Part shown: one piece after another, positions 24,645-32,880 of the stretch
Numbering within the stretch: the stretch's first letter is position 1
How the letters are laid out: each line of letters opens with the position of its first letter
DNA from: Actinomadura sp. 6K520
Lineage (GTDB): Bacteria > Actinomycetota > Actinomycetes > Streptosporangiales > Streptosporangiaceae
Direction of reading: 5' to 3'
Assembly: GCF_004349245.1 (NCBI RefSeq)
Contig: NZ_SMLC01000002.1
Coordinates: forward strand, 62,001-126,000
DNA length: 64,000 nt
Program-made: the position numbers and the translations under genes
Notes under the pieces: model-generated
Databases searched by the model: none
What the model was told of the DNA's origin: nothing
Seen by the model: the letters and a program-made list of their open reading frames with translations, nothing else

Positions 24645-25288
24645 CGTCCGGCGCCCGGTCGCAGCGCGGCCATCAGTTCGTCCGCCGTGGTGACCACGCC
24701 GTGGAAGCGGTCGGTGCTCGCGAGGACCGCCGCGTGGGCGGCGTCGTCGGTGTCGGCGACGCACTCCGCCGGGACCACGACGTCGAAGTCGCGTGCGTAC
24801 GCGTCACGGATGGTGGAGTCGACGCAGAAGCTCGTCGTCGTGCCCGCCACGACCAGGACCTGCACGCCGCTCATCCGCAGCACGCTCTCCAGCCTCGTGT
24901 TGTAGAAGCCGCTGGCGCGGTGCTTGACGATGACCTCGTCCTCGCTGCGGACGTGCTCCTTCACCTCGTCCAGCAGTTCCGCGTCCCAGGTGCCCTGGTG
25001 GCAGAGGTCGAGCCGCACGCCGCGCCGGTCCAGGTGCGACGGGATGCGGCGCCGCGCCCGGCCGCGGTCGCCGGGGAAGTGCACCTGCCGCGTGAACCAG
25101 ACCGGGATCCCGGCGGCGCGGCAGCGTTCGGCCAGGCTCAGCGCGTGCGGGACCATCTCGCGCGGCTTGGCCACGCTGTCCGCCCCGAACGCGCGCCCGC
25201 GGGACCCCTCCGGGTGGCAGAACCCGTTCTGCAGGTCGATGACCAGCAGGCCGACGTCGGCCGGGTCGAGTGTCACGTCAAGCGGCAT
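24641..25288 (-). CDS. isochorismatase-family cysteine hydrolase
   Basis: 215 aa with the Asp-Lys-Cys triad of the family: Asp18 in LLVIDLQNGF, Lys122 in VIVKHRASGFYNT, Cys155 in TTTSFCVDSTIRDAY, with the cis-peptide segment before the Cys. Members include N-carbamoylsarcosine amidase, ureidoacrylate hydrolase RutB, maleamate hydrolase NicF and biuret hydrolase, all cleaving amide or ureido bonds after ring opening. GGAGGAAGCC precedes the ATG. It follows the cyclic amidohydrolase by 46 bases and precedes the Mo hydroxylase, so it likely hydrolyses the ring-opened carbamoyl or amide product. Not an isochorismatase proper: there is no siderophore context. Confidence 0.9.
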   Translation of the reverse strand: MPLDVTLDPADVGLLVIDLQNGFCHPEGSRGRAFGADSVAKPREMVPHALSLAERCRAAGIPVWFTRQVHFPGDRGRARRRIPSHLDRRGVRLDLCHQGTWDAELLDEVKEHVRSEDEVIVKHRASGFYNTRLESVLRMSGVQVLVVAGTTTSFCVDSTIRDAYARDFDVVVPAECVADTDDAAHAAVLASTDRFHGVVTTADELMAALRPGAGR

Positions 25289-25334
25289 GGCTTCCTCCGT
25301 ACGGCTCGTCTGGGCTGTTCGTCGCGGCTCCTCG

Positions 25335-26693
25335 TCACGGGCGCAGCACCCGGCCCGATCCCGGGCGCACCGACACCTCGCCGTCGCGCAACTGGACCTC
25401 GCCGCGCCTGATCGTCAGCGCCGGCCAGCCCTTCAGCGCCATCCCCTCGAACGCGCTGGTGTACTTGCTGCGGGTGACGTCCGGGCCCACGACGCGCTCG
25501 GTGTCGAGGTCGACCACGACGAAGTCGGCGTCGCCGCCGACGGCGATCGCGCCCTTGCGCGGGTAGAGGCCGAAGATGCGGGCCGGGTTCTCCGCCATCG
25601 CGGCGGCGACGTGCTCCAACTCGATGCGGCCCTTCAGCACGCCCTCGGTCAGCACGACGGGCAGCATCGTCGCGAGCCCGGCGAAGCCCGGCTTCTCCTC
25701 CCACAGCGCGGCGCCGGTCTTCACCAGCGGGACGTGGTCGGAACCGATCGTCCGGATGCTTCCGTCGCGGAGGCCGTCCCACAGCCGCAGCCGGTCCTCC
25801 TCGCCCCGCAGCGCCGGCGCGACCTTCCCGACGCCCGCGCCCTGCTCGGCGAGCCGCCGGTCGTCGATGGTGAGGGCCAGGTAGTGCGGGCAGGTCTCCA
25901 GCACGACGTCCGCGCCGCGCTCGCGGGCCTCGCGGGCGGCGTCGATCCCGGCGCCGATCGTGGTGTGCGGGATGTACAGCGGGGACTTCTGCAGCTCGGC
26001 CAGCCAGATCGCGCGCAGGATGTCCTGCTCCTCGACGAAGCCCGGCCGCGAGTCGGTGTAGGCGGCCAGGTCGGCGCGGCCGCTCGCCTTGACCCGTTCG
26101 GTGAGGTGCTCCACGAGGGAGTCGTCCTCGCAGTGCACCATGCACCGCGCGTACGGCCCGAGTTCGCGGATGCGGGCCATGGCCTCGTAGAGGTCGGCGT
26201 CGGACACGGTCACCAGGCCGATGGGATTACCCTCCGGGTAACCGCCCATGTAGAACTTGTAGCTCCGCACGCCGAACCGCTCGGCGTACTGGGGGATCTC
26301 CTCGATCTGGGCCATCGAGTTGAGGATGAAGTGGAACGCGGTGTCGAACGAGCTGTGCGCCTCCGCGATGTCCCGTTCCTTCTCGAACGTGTCGAGCAGC
26401 GAGGTGGCGCTGCGCTTGTACTGCAGCAGGGTGGTGATGCCGCCGATCGCCGCCGAGACCGACTCGGTCTCGCACAGCTCCTCGTACGGCACACCGCCGC
26501 CCAGGTGGACGTGCGGGTCGACGATGCCCGGCAGCACCGGGCGGCCGCCGCAGTCGATCGTCTCGTCCGCGGCGGGCAGGTCGGCGTCCCGGCCGATCGC
26601 GATGATCTTGCCGTCGCGCACCGCCACACCCGCGTGCACGCGGCCCTTCGGCGTCACGAGTTCCGCGTTGTGCAGCGCGAGGTCTGCGCTCAT
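25335..26693 (-). CDS. cyclic amidohydrolase (dihydropyrimidinase/hydantoinase/allantoinase-like)
   Basis: 452 aa. A binuclear metal site is visible: His61 and His63 (DPHVHLGGG), the carboxylated Lys145 (SYKFYMGG), His186 (MVHCED), His242 (IPHTT) and Asp318 (GSDHVP). Such enzymes open cyclic ureides or imides. AGGAGCC precedes the ATG. It stands between the IclR regulator and the cysteine hydrolase, and together with that hydrolase forms a ring-opening plus side-chain-hydrolysis pair, as in pyrimidine or hydantoin breakdown. Substrate unknown; the accompanying Mo hydroxylase suggests that the ring is first oxidised to a cyclic imide or ureide. Confidence 0.9.
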   Translation of the reverse strand: MSADLALHNAELVTPKGRVHAGVAVRDGKIIAIGRDADLPAADETIDCGGRPVLPGIVDPHVHLGGGVPYEELCETESVSAAIGGITTLLQYKRSATSLLDTFEKERDIAEAHSSFDTAFHFILNSMAQIEEIPQYAERFGVRSYKFYMGGYPEGNPIGLVTVSDADLYEAMARIRELGPYARCMVHCEDDSLVEHLTERVKASGRADLAAYTDSRPGFVEEQDILRAIWLAELQKSPLYIPHTTIGAGIDAAREARERGADVVLETCPHYLALTIDDRRLAEQGAGVGKVAPALRGEEDRLRLWDGLRDGSIRTIGSDHVPLVKTGAALWEEKPGFAGLATMLPVVLTEGVLKGRIELEHVAAAMAENPARIFGLYPRKGAIAVGGDADFVVVDLDTERVVGPDVTRSKYTSAFEGMALKGWPALTIRRGEVQLRDGEVSVRPGSGRVLRP

Positions 26694-26739
26694 GGTGGAA
26701 GGCTCCTGTTCGTAGAGGTGGCGGACGGGGGAGGCCGGC

Positions 26740-27531
26740 TCACCCGCCCGTGCTGCCGAGTTCCCGGGTCAGGCCGCCCGCGACACGCACGAGCGCCTTC
26801 GCCATGGGCGAGTCGCAGTCCGGCGGGATCGTGACGGTGGTGCCGACGACCGCGATGGCCGCCGTGATGCACGAGTCCTGGAAGACCGGCGCCGCGAGCG
26901 TCCGCACGCCCGTAGCCTGCGGCGTGTTCGTCGCGAGGTTCCTTGCCCGGATGTCCGCCAGTTCGGCGCGCAGCTCGCGTGACCTGCGCAGCCGCCCGGC
27001 CAGGCCCGGGACGGCCGCGGGGTCCAGGAACGCGCAGAACAGCCGGCCCTGCGCGGATTCGAGCGACAGCCGGGAACCCGCCCGGATGCTGATCCGCACC
27101 AGCCGGTTGGCGTTGTCGTCGACCCGCACCACGATGGGCCCCTCGCCGTCCCACACGCTCAGCACCACCGTCTCGTTCACCTCGTGCACCAGCGCCTTCA
27201 GGAACGGACCGGAGGCGCTGATGATCGGGTGGCCGGACCGCACCGCCGCCGCCAGCGTGAGGATCTGCGGCCCGAGCGAGTACAGGCCCGTCGCCGCGTC
27301 GAAACGCAGCAGGTTGGCGGTGCGCAGCGCCTTGGTGTAGCGGTGCGCGGTCGGCTTGCTGACACCGAGCCGCGCGGTGAGCTCGTTGAGGGTGAGGCGC
27401 GGGCGGCCCACCGTGAACGCGCCAAGGACCGTCGCGGCGCGCTGCACCGACTGGATGACGGGGGACGCGCCGTCCGGCGGCCCCCCGCCCGTCCCGGTCA
27501 CGCCCGTTCCGGCGCCGGAGCCCCGTCCCAT
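26740..27531 (-). CDS. IclR-family transcriptional regulator of the N-heterocycle-type operon
   Basis: 263 aa. The N-terminal winged helix (LNELTARLGVSKPTAHRYTKAL, about residues 50-75) is followed by the IclR ligand-binding domain, with a GTTVTIPPDCDSPMAKAL ending. The N-terminus has a Gly/Pro-rich extension. It lies inside the operon between the binding-protein gene and the cyclic amidohydrolase. Its operator may be the perfect inverted repeat at 31664-31678 inside the operon promoter (inference). Confidence 0.9.
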   Translation of the reverse strand: MGRGSGAGTGVTGTGGGPPDGASPVIQSVQRAATVLGAFTVGRPRLTLNELTARLGVSKPTAHRYTKALRTANLLRFDAATGLYSLGPQILTLAAAVRSGHPIISASGPFLKALVHEVNETVVLSVWDGEGPIVVRVDDNANRLVRISIRAGSRLSLESAQGRLFCAFLDPAAVPGLAGRLRRSRELRAELADIRARNLATNTPQATGVRTLAAPVFQDSCITAAIAVVGTTVTIPPDCDSPMAKALVRVAGGLTRELGSTGG

Positions 27532-27544
27532 CGCGATGAGCCCA

Positions 27545-28585
27545 TCAGCTCCGGGAGTACTCCGGCACGAGCTTCTCCACGTCCGGAAGCTTCTCGGTCT
27601 GGCCCTGGTCGACGAGGATCTGCGCCATCTGCTTCATGGCGTCCATCGGGACGTCCGCGAAGTACGGGTTCTCCGGGTCCGTGGCCAGCTTCTTGGCGTC
27701 CTGCCCGCAGTGCTCGGCCTCGATCCGGTACTTCTCGTCCTTGTTGGCCGGGTCGTTGACCGCGGTGTTGGACTCCTTCAGGGACGCCAGGAACTTCTTC
27801 ATCGACTCCTCGTTCTTCTCCACGAAGTCGGCGGTCCCGACGTAGCCGGCGAAGACCAGCCACCGGTCCTTGCCGACCTCCATGTACGGGTCGCCGAGGC
27901 TCTTGACCCCCGGGGTGTTCGAGTACTGCTCGGGCGCCTGCGAGGCGTCGACCTTGCCGGACGCCACCGCCGACGCCAGCTCGCCGAACGGCAGCGCGAC
28001 GAACTTGACCTTCGCCGGGTCGCCGCCCGCGTCCGTCACGAACTGCTGGACGATGATCTGGTTGATCCCGCCGAGCTCGTTGACCGCGACGGTCTTGCCG
28101 TGGAGGTCCTTGCCGTTCTTGATCGGCGAGTCCTCCTTCACGAGCACCGCGTTCGAGGGGGTCTCCCCCTTCTTCGGCGTGCCGTACGCCGTCGCCACCC
28201 ACCGGAGGTCGATGCCGCTGTTCATCGCGAGCATCGTCGAGAACGGGTTGGTGAACGCGAGGTCCGCCGACTTGCCCTGCACGGCGGCCAGTCCCGCCGC
28301 GCCGCCGCCGGCCTTCACCAGCTCGACCTGCAGCCCGTTCTTCTCGAAGACGCCCTTCTTCTGCGCCCACAGGACCGAGATCTCGTTGCACAGGCTCAGC
28401 GTGGTGACCTTCAGCTTGCTGACGCCGGTCTCGGCGCCGCCGCCGTCACCCGCCGAGCCCGGCGACCCGCACGCGGCGGTGAGCAGCGCGGTGACCGCCC
28501 CCACGGCGATCAGGAACGACTTCCCGGAGCGCCGGTGCGGACGGTTCCCGGTGCGGGGCGACGACGCGGATTCCTTCGTTGACAT
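27545..28585 (-). CDS. ABC transporter substrate-binding lipoprotein, SsuA/TauA/NMT1-like
   Basis: 346 aa. The signal peptide ends in the lipobox LTAAC with Cys39, followed by a Gly-rich linker and a type II periplasmic-binding fold (LCNEISVLWAQKKGVFEKNGLQVELV), as in binding proteins for sulfonates, nitrate and pyrimidine precursors. GAGGAG precedes the ATG. With the two permeases and the ATPase it makes an SsuABC/ThiY-type importer. The ligand is probably the operon's aromatic or heterocyclic substrate. Confidence 0.92.
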   Translation of the reverse strand: MSTKESASSPRTGNRPHRRSGKSFLIAVGAVTALLTAACGSPGSAGDGGGAETGVSKLKVTTLSLCNEISVLWAQKKGVFEKNGLQVELVKAGGGAAGLAAVQGKSADLAFTNPFSTMLAMNSGIDLRWVATAYGTPKKGETPSNAVLVKEDSPIKNGKDLHGKTVAVNELGGINQIIVQQFVTDAGGDPAKVKFVALPFGELASAVASGKVDASQAPEQYSNTPGVKSLGDPYMEVGKDRWLVFAGYVGTADFVEKNEESMKKFLASLKESNTAVNDPANKDEKYRIEAEHCGQDAKKLATDPENPYFADVPMDAMKQMAQILVDQGQTEKLPDVEKLVPEYSRS

Positions 28586-28650
28586 GCCAACTCCTCAAGG
28601 ATCGAAGCGGGCCGGGCCGGCGTCGTGGCGCCGGCGCGGCGATGGGGGGT

Positions 28651-29547
28651 TCACGCCGAGTCGGCTCGCTTGCGCGACTCCCGGTGCCACCGGAGGACGC
28701 GGGCCTCGACGAGCGCGAACGCGACGTTCAGGAGCAGGCCGATCACCGCGATCAGCAGCACACCGCTCCACATGTCGACGTAACGGAACTGGCGGGAGGC
28801 GAGCACGATGTAGTAGCCGATGCCGTTGGTCGCCGCGAAGAGCTCCGAGACGACCATCAGGATGAGCCCGATGCCGAGGCTCACCCGCAGCCCGCTGATG
28901 ATCTGCGGGCTGGCGCCGGGCAGCAGCACCGTGCAGAAGTAGCGGACCCTGCCCATCCGCATGCTGCGCGCCGTCATGATGACGGTGCGGTCGATGCCCT
29001 GGACCCCGTCCATCGTGTTGATCAGGATCGGGAACACCGTGCCGATGACGATCAGCGAGACGTTCATCTCGTCGGTGACGCCGAAGAAGACCACGGCGAG
29101 CGGGAGCAGCGCCGTCGCCGGGATCGACATCCCGAACCGGATCAGCGGGTTGCACACCGCCGCGGCCCGCGCCGAGACGCCGAGCGCGATGCCCGCGCAG
29201 AGGCCGGCGACCACCGAGATCAGCCAGCCCTGCCCGGCCCGCGCCATGCTGGAGCCCAGGTCGGTGGTGAACTGCTCGGTGACGAAGCCGCGCGAGGCGT
29301 CGGTGGTGAACCAGTTGGTGAAGAACGCGCCGGCGGACTCGGTGAAGGTGGGGAAGTACGGCGACTGGTACAGCCGGGACCCCACCTCCCACGCGATCAG
29401 CAGCAGCACGACCATCCAGGAGTAGGCGATCGCGCGGCCCAGCGCCGTCCCCGCCGCGGACGCCGCTTCGGCCAGGCCCGGCAGCGGGGGCCGGCCGCGG
29501 CTCGCGGTGCCCCGCTCGGCCCGTGCGGTGCTCGTCGTCTCGGTCAT
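28651..29547 (-). CDS. ABC transporter permease (SsuC/TauC-like), second of a pair
   Basis: 298 aa, about six membrane helices; the EAA-type loop (IIMTARSMRMGRVRYFCTVLLPGASP, in two overlapping parts) contacts the ATPase. The ATG at 29547 overlaps the stop of the other permease. Two different permeases next to each other suggest a heterodimeric channel, whereas SsuC normally forms a homodimer. Confidence 0.9.
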   Translation of the reverse strand: MTETTSTARAERGTASRGRPPLPGLAEAASAAGTALGRAIAYSWMVVLLLIAWEVGSRLYQSPYFPTFTESAGAFFTNWFTTDASRGFVTEQFTTDLGSSMARAGQGWLISVVAGLCAGIALGVSARAAAVCNPLIRFGMSIPATALLPLAVVFFGVTDEMNVSLIVIGTVFPILINTMDGVQGIDRTVIMTARSMRMGRVRYFCTVLLPGASPQIISGLRVSLGIGLILMVVSELFAATNGIGYYIVLASRQFRYVDMWSGVLLIAVIGLLLNVAFALVEARVLRWHRESRKRADSA

Positions 29548-30407
29548 GACCGTCCCCCCGCGTCCGTGGCCCGCCGCGTCCACGGCAGGCTGCGCCGCTC
29601 GATGGCGGCGAGCGTGGTGTAGAGCAGCCAGCCGAGCACGCCCGCGAGGATGATCCCGGCGTACACGAAGTCGGGCCGCGGGATGCCCTGGTACTTGACG
29701 ATCACCGTGCCGATGCCGTAGCTCGCGCCGAGCAGCTCGACACTGACGATCACGATCAGGGCGATGCCGCTGGCCACCCGGATGCCGGTGACGATGGACG
29801 GCAGCGCCGAGGGCAGCACCACGCGGCGCAGCGTCTGGAACCGGCTCCAGCGCATGCTGCGCGCGACGGTGAGCAGCTGCGGCTCGGTGTTGTGGACGCC
29901 GTACACCGTGTTGAGCAGGATCGGGCCGAAGATCGCGAAGACCGTCAGCGCGAGCTTCATGCTCAGCCCGAGCCCGAAGAGCAGCACCGACGCCGGGATG
30001 AACACCGTGGCGGGCACCGATCGCAGCGCGTGCACCACGGTGACCGTCGGGCGGTAGAGGGCGGCGACCGTGCCGAGCACGATCCCGAGCGGGACGGCGA
30101 CGGCGCTGGTGAGCGCCATCGACAGGAACCAGGTGTAGACGGTGTCGAGGACCTGGAGCCGGAAGTCCGAGCTCACCGCCAGGTCCTTGATCCGCAGCGC
30201 CACCGTCCCCGGCGTCGGCAGGGATTCGCGCGCCACGAGGTCGAGGCTGCAGGCGGCCTGCCACAGCGCGACCAGGATGCCGACGCCGAGCGCGCCGAGC
30301 GCCAGCGGTGACCGCAGGGCCCGAGCCAGCGGCCCGGCGGGTGCGCCGACCGCGGCCCGGGCTCTGCCGGGGGCTTTGTCGAGGGTCTGCGTGGACGTGG
30401 AGGACAT
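29544..30407 (-). CDS. ABC transporter permease (SsuC/TauC-like), first of a pair
   Basis: 287 aa from ATG 30407; longer in-frame starts at 30473 (ATG) and 30515 (GTG) exist, but a promoter-like TTGACT-N18-TACCGT at 30502-30531 makes 30515 unlikely and the ribosome sites are weak at all of them. About six membrane helices; the loop VARSMRWSRFQTLRRVVLPSA is the ATPase contact. It pairs with the next gene. Confidence 0.85.
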   Translation of the reverse strand: MSSTSTQTLDKAPGRARAAVGAPAGPLARALRSPLALGALGVGILVALWQAACSLDLVARESLPTPGTVALRIKDLAVSSDFRLQVLDTVYTWFLSMALTSAVAVPLGIVLGTVAALYRPTVTVVHALRSVPATVFIPASVLLFGLGLSMKLALTVFAIFGPILLNTVYGVHNTEPQLLTVARSMRWSRFQTLRRVVLPSALPSIVTGIRVASGIALIVIVSVELLGASYGIGTVIVKYQGIPRPDFVYAGIILAGVLGWLLYTTLAAIERRSLPWTRRATDAGGRS

Positions 30408-30501
30408 CGCTACCGTCCAGCCGGAAGGGAAGGGGGCACGCCGACTCCAGCTCTGCTTCAGGGCCACGTCCATCTCGGAGGACGTAATGGCGTTGCGGGT
30501 G

Positions 30502-30531
30502 ACGGTATGGCGCACGTCTCACTGAAGTCAA
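30502..30531 (-). promoter_or_regulatory. internal promoter candidate (TTGACT-N18-TACCGT)
   Basis: Read on the minus strand: TTGACT at 30531-30526, an 18-base spacer and TACCGT at 30507-30502. The same TACCGT -10 form recurs at 56429-56434. It would start transcription near 30495 and drive the permease genes and everything downstream. Confidence 0.5.
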
Positions 30532-30647
30532 GGTCGCCGGCGCCGGAAAATGCGGAAGACTTTTTTCGGCGGTCGAATGCAAAGTGCACGACGACAACGG
30601 CCGACGGCATGGCCGCCGGCCGGAGGAAGGCACACTTGCGGACGCCG

Positions 30648-30713
30648 GGCCGGGTGTTCCTGTGACACCCGGCCGGGCGTCACGCGTCGATTTCGGGTTG
30701 CTTTCTCAACCCG
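30648..30713 (-). terminator. two tandem hairpins after the ABC ATPase gene
   Basis: The first hairpin on the minus strand (30713-30694) has 7-bp arms CGGGTTG/CAACCCG. The second (30674-30648) has perfect 10-bp arms GGCCGGGTGT/ACACCCGGCC and a 7-base loop. Together they look like an attenuator or partial terminator between the ATPase and the rest of the operon. Confidence 0.6.
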
Positions 30714-30783
30714 TGAAATGAATGCACGGGTGACATATCCGCCGGAGTTGTCTCCGCGGTCGGAAATGTATGCTCCGCCGGTG

Positions 30784-31623
30784 CTAGGCGGCCGGCATGT
30801 CCTTCATGACCAGGCGGAAGACCTCCGCCCGAAGCTGGGCGTAGATCGGGTTCTCCTTGGTGGCGAACTGGTCGCGCGGCCGGGGCAGCGGCACTTCGAG
30901 TTCGGCGACGACACTGGACGGGCTCTTGGACAGCACGACGATCCGGTCGGAAAGGTAGACCGCTTCGTCGATGTCGTGGGTGACGAAGAGAATCGTCTTG
31001 TTGTACTCCTCCCAGACCCGCAGGAGAAGGTCTTCGAGCCCGGTACGGGTCTGCGCGTCCACCGACGCGAAAGGCTCGTCCATGAGCAGTACTTTCGGAT
31101 GCGAGATCAGCGCGCGGGCGATCGCCACGCGCTGCTGCATGCCGCCCGAAAGCTGCCAGGGGTAGCGGCCTCCGACGGACGGGTCGAGGCCGACCTGGGT
31201 CAGCAGCCGCGCCACGTCGCGCTTGATCTCCGCGCGCGAGGCCCGCTCCGACTTCATGGGCAGGCCGACGTTGCTCTCCACGCTCAGCCAGGGGAACAGC
31301 GACCTGCTGTAGTCCTGGAAGACGACCGACAGGCCGGGCGGCGGCCCGGTGACGGCATCGCCGCCGAGCGTCACGGTGCCGCCGGTGGGCGGGAGGAGGC
31401 CGGCGATGCAGCTCAGCAGGGTCGTCTTGCCGCATCCGGAGGGACCGACGATCGAGACGAACTCCCCCTCATGGAGCGTGAACGAGACCTGCTCGATCGC
31501 CCGGACGGCGCCCTTCTTGTTCGGATAGGACTTCGCGAGACCGTCCACCGCGAGCATCGCGGCCCCTGAGCCGTCGCGTTCCGCGGTGGCCGTCGGTGAC
31601 GGGGGCGTCGAGTCAGGTTTCAT
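30784..31623 (-). CDS. ABC transporter ATPase (SsuB/TauB-like)
   Basis: 279 aa from ATG 31623, with GAGGAGAG before it; an in-frame start nine codons earlier lacks one. Walker A GPSGCGKTT, signature LSGGMQQRVA, Walker B VLLMDEPFAS and the H-loop FVTHDIDEA are all intact. It energises the pair of permeases downstream. It is the first gene after the operator-containing promoter at 31653-31682, so the catabolic operon begins with its importer's ATPase, whereas operons of this type more often start with the binding protein. Confidence 0.93.
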   Translation of the reverse strand: MKPDSTPPSPTATAERDGSGAAMLAVDGLAKSYPNKKGAVRAIEQVSFTLHEGEFVSIVGPSGCGKTTLLSCIAGLLPPTGGTVTLGGDAVTGPPPGLSVVFQDYSRSLFPWLSVESNVGLPMKSERASRAEIKRDVARLLTQVGLDPSVGGRYPWQLSGGMQQRVAIARALISHPKVLLMDEPFASVDAQTRTGLEDLLLRVWEEYNKTILFVTHDIDEAVYLSDRIVVLSKSPSSVVAELEVPLPRPRDQFATKENPIYAQLRAEVFRLVMKDMPAA

Positions 31624-31652
31624 TTGCGCTCTCCTCGCACCAGGGTCCACGA

Positions 31653-31682
31653 TTTATACAATGCGAGATGGCATCTCGTCAA
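31653..31682 (-). promoter_or_regulatory. promoter of the transport/N-heterocycle-type operon (TTGACG-N18-TATAAA)
   Basis: On the minus strand: -35 TTGACG at 31682-31677, an 18-base spacer and -10 TATAAA at 31658-31653. Predicted start near 31646 and a leader of about 23 bases to the ATG at 31623. This is the most consensus-like promoter I see in the window. Confidence 0.75.
31664..31678. promoter_or_regulatory. perfect operator palindrome between -35 and -10
   Basis: CGAGATG-G-CATCTCG, a perfect 7-1-7 inverted repeat. It overlaps the last two bases of the -35 hexamer and fills most of the spacer of the promoter above, so a bound protein would exclude RNA polymerase. The IclR protein encoded in the operon is the natural candidate. 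Confidence 0.7.
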
Positions 31683-31780
31683 GTGCGAATGCCCTGGTGA
31701 GAGCCGGTCTCCGGGTTTCTCGTCGCGTTCCGGGGATAGGGAGCGGACGAGTGGAGTCGTGGCTACAGGGAGGCCCGCAC

Positions 31781-32710
31781 ATGAACATGCCGCACAGGAC
31801 GATGCGCCGGGTGGAGGAGGCGGAGGCGCTCGACGGATACGCCAAGCCGCTGGCCAAGGTGGCCCAGCGCGCCGTCCGGCCGCGCATCGTCCGCAACCTG
31901 CTGAGCGGGGCCAAGGTCGGTCATCCGCTGCATCCCCCGCTCACGGACGTGCCGATCGGCGCCTGGAGCATGTCCGCGCTGCTGGACCTCATGGGCGGCC
32001 GCGAGTCCGAACCGGCCGCCGACCTGCTGGTGAAGGTCGGCCTGGTCACCGCCCTGCCCACCGCCCTCAGCGGCTTCAACGACTGGTCCGACACCCTCGG
32101 CGCGGACCGGCGGGTCGGGCTCGTGCACGCCGCGGCCAACAGCGCGGCCCTGTCCCTGTACGCGGCGTCGGCCGTCGCGCGTGCCCGCGGCAGGCGCGGA
32201 AAGGGCAAGGCCCTCGGGTTCGCGGGACTGGGGCTGATGGCGGTCGGCGGCTACCTCGGCGGCCACCTGTCGTTCGCCAACGGCGTCAACGTCAACCGCA
32301 CCGCCTGGGAGCACGAACCGGAGGAGTGGACGCCCGTCCTCGCGGAGGGCGAGCTGGCCGACGGCGAGCACCGCACGGCGGAGGCGGACGGCGTGGACGT
32401 CCTGCTGTACCGGAAGGGCGCGACGATCTACGCCATGGCCGCCACCTGCAGCCACATGGGCGGCCCGCTGGGCGAGGGCTCGGTCGAGGACGACTGCGTC
32501 ACCTGCCCCTGGCACGGCAGCATCTTCCGCTTCGCCGACGGCGGCATCGAACGCGGCCCGGCCAGCAGCCCGCAGCCGCACTACGAGACGCGGATCCAGG
32601 GCGGGCGCATCGAGGTCCGCCTAGCCCCGCCGGAGCTCTCCGCCGAGCAGGGCGAGCAAGGCACCCGCCGCGGCCACCGCCGCCCGCTCGCCCGGACACC
32701 GGCCTCCTGA
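31781..32710 (+). CDS. DUF2231 membrane domain fused to a Rieske [2Fe-2S] domain
   Basis: 309 aa from ATG 31781 (GGGAGG seven bases before). Residues ~30-165 are a DUF2231-type bundle of four membrane helices (HPLHPPLTDVPIGAWSMSALLDL). Residues ~185-285 are a Rieske domain with cluster motifs CSHMGGPLGEG and CPWHGSIF. The C-terminal tail is basic. The cluster probably faces the cytoplasm and works in electron transfer or redox sensing. It is divergent from the transporter operon but has its own short upstream region. No oxygenase subunit is adjacent. Partner unknown. Confidence 0.85.
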   Translation: MNMPHRTMRRVEEAEALDGYAKPLAKVAQRAVRPRIVRNLLSGAKVGHPLHPPLTDVPIGAWSMSALLDLMGGRESEPAADLLVKVGLVTALPTALSGFNDWSDTLGADRRVGLVHAAANSAALSLYAASAVARARGRRGKGKALGFAGLGLMAVGGYLGGHLSFANGVNVNRTAWEHEPEEWTPVLAEGELADGEHRTAEADGVDVLLYRKGATIYAMAATCSHMGGPLGEGSVEDDCVTCPWHGSIFRFADGGIERGPASSPQPHYETRIQGGRIEVRLAPPELSAEQGEQGTRRGHRRPLARTPAS

Positions 32711-32753
32711 CAGGGACGCCGCGTCCTGACGGGCGCCCGGGTGACCGCGCCGC

Positions 32754-32880
32754 TCACGGACGTCCGGCGCGGAACGCCCGGCGGTAGGCGCCGGGGGTCG
32801 TGCCGTCGAGCTGCGCGGGGCGCGGCGGCGCCGCGAACTGCAGATGCCCGCCTTCGCGGCATGACCATGGTCCGCGTGCC
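32754..32880 (-). pseudogene. C-terminal remnant of an AraC-family regulator
   Basis: In the 309-base gap between the Rieske and MurJ-like genes, the minus strand encodes QLDGTTPGAYRRAFRAG followed by a stop, matching the typical end of AraC/GATase-AraC regulators (LGTTPGAYRRAFR). The preceding helix (AAKAGICSSRRRR) is in a different frame, so there is at least one frameshift, and nothing of the rest of the gene remains. The remainder of the gap shows no gene. Confidence 0.5.

Larger units (their letters stand above)
30408..30783. other. non-coding gap between the ABC ATPase and permease genes
   Basis: 376 bases, the largest gap inside the operon. It holds two successive hairpins (30694-30713, then 30648-30674) just after the ATPase stop and a promoter-like pair further on (30502-30531), so the permease-to-amidohydrolase genes may also be transcribed on their own. 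No coding signal recognised. Confidence 0.55.

Noticed and set aside
20231..31623. Sulfonate metabolism suggested by SsuABC-like transporter and ComDE-like decarboxylase
   Set aside because: No sulfonate monooxygenase, sulfo-lyase or reductase genes; the other enzymes act on C-N bonds and heterocycles. Kept only as an alternative.
31617..31710. Single GTTTC half-sites near the transporter operon as further IclR-type operators
   Set aside because: No partner GAAAC at N7 or N3; isolated five-base words are expected by chance.
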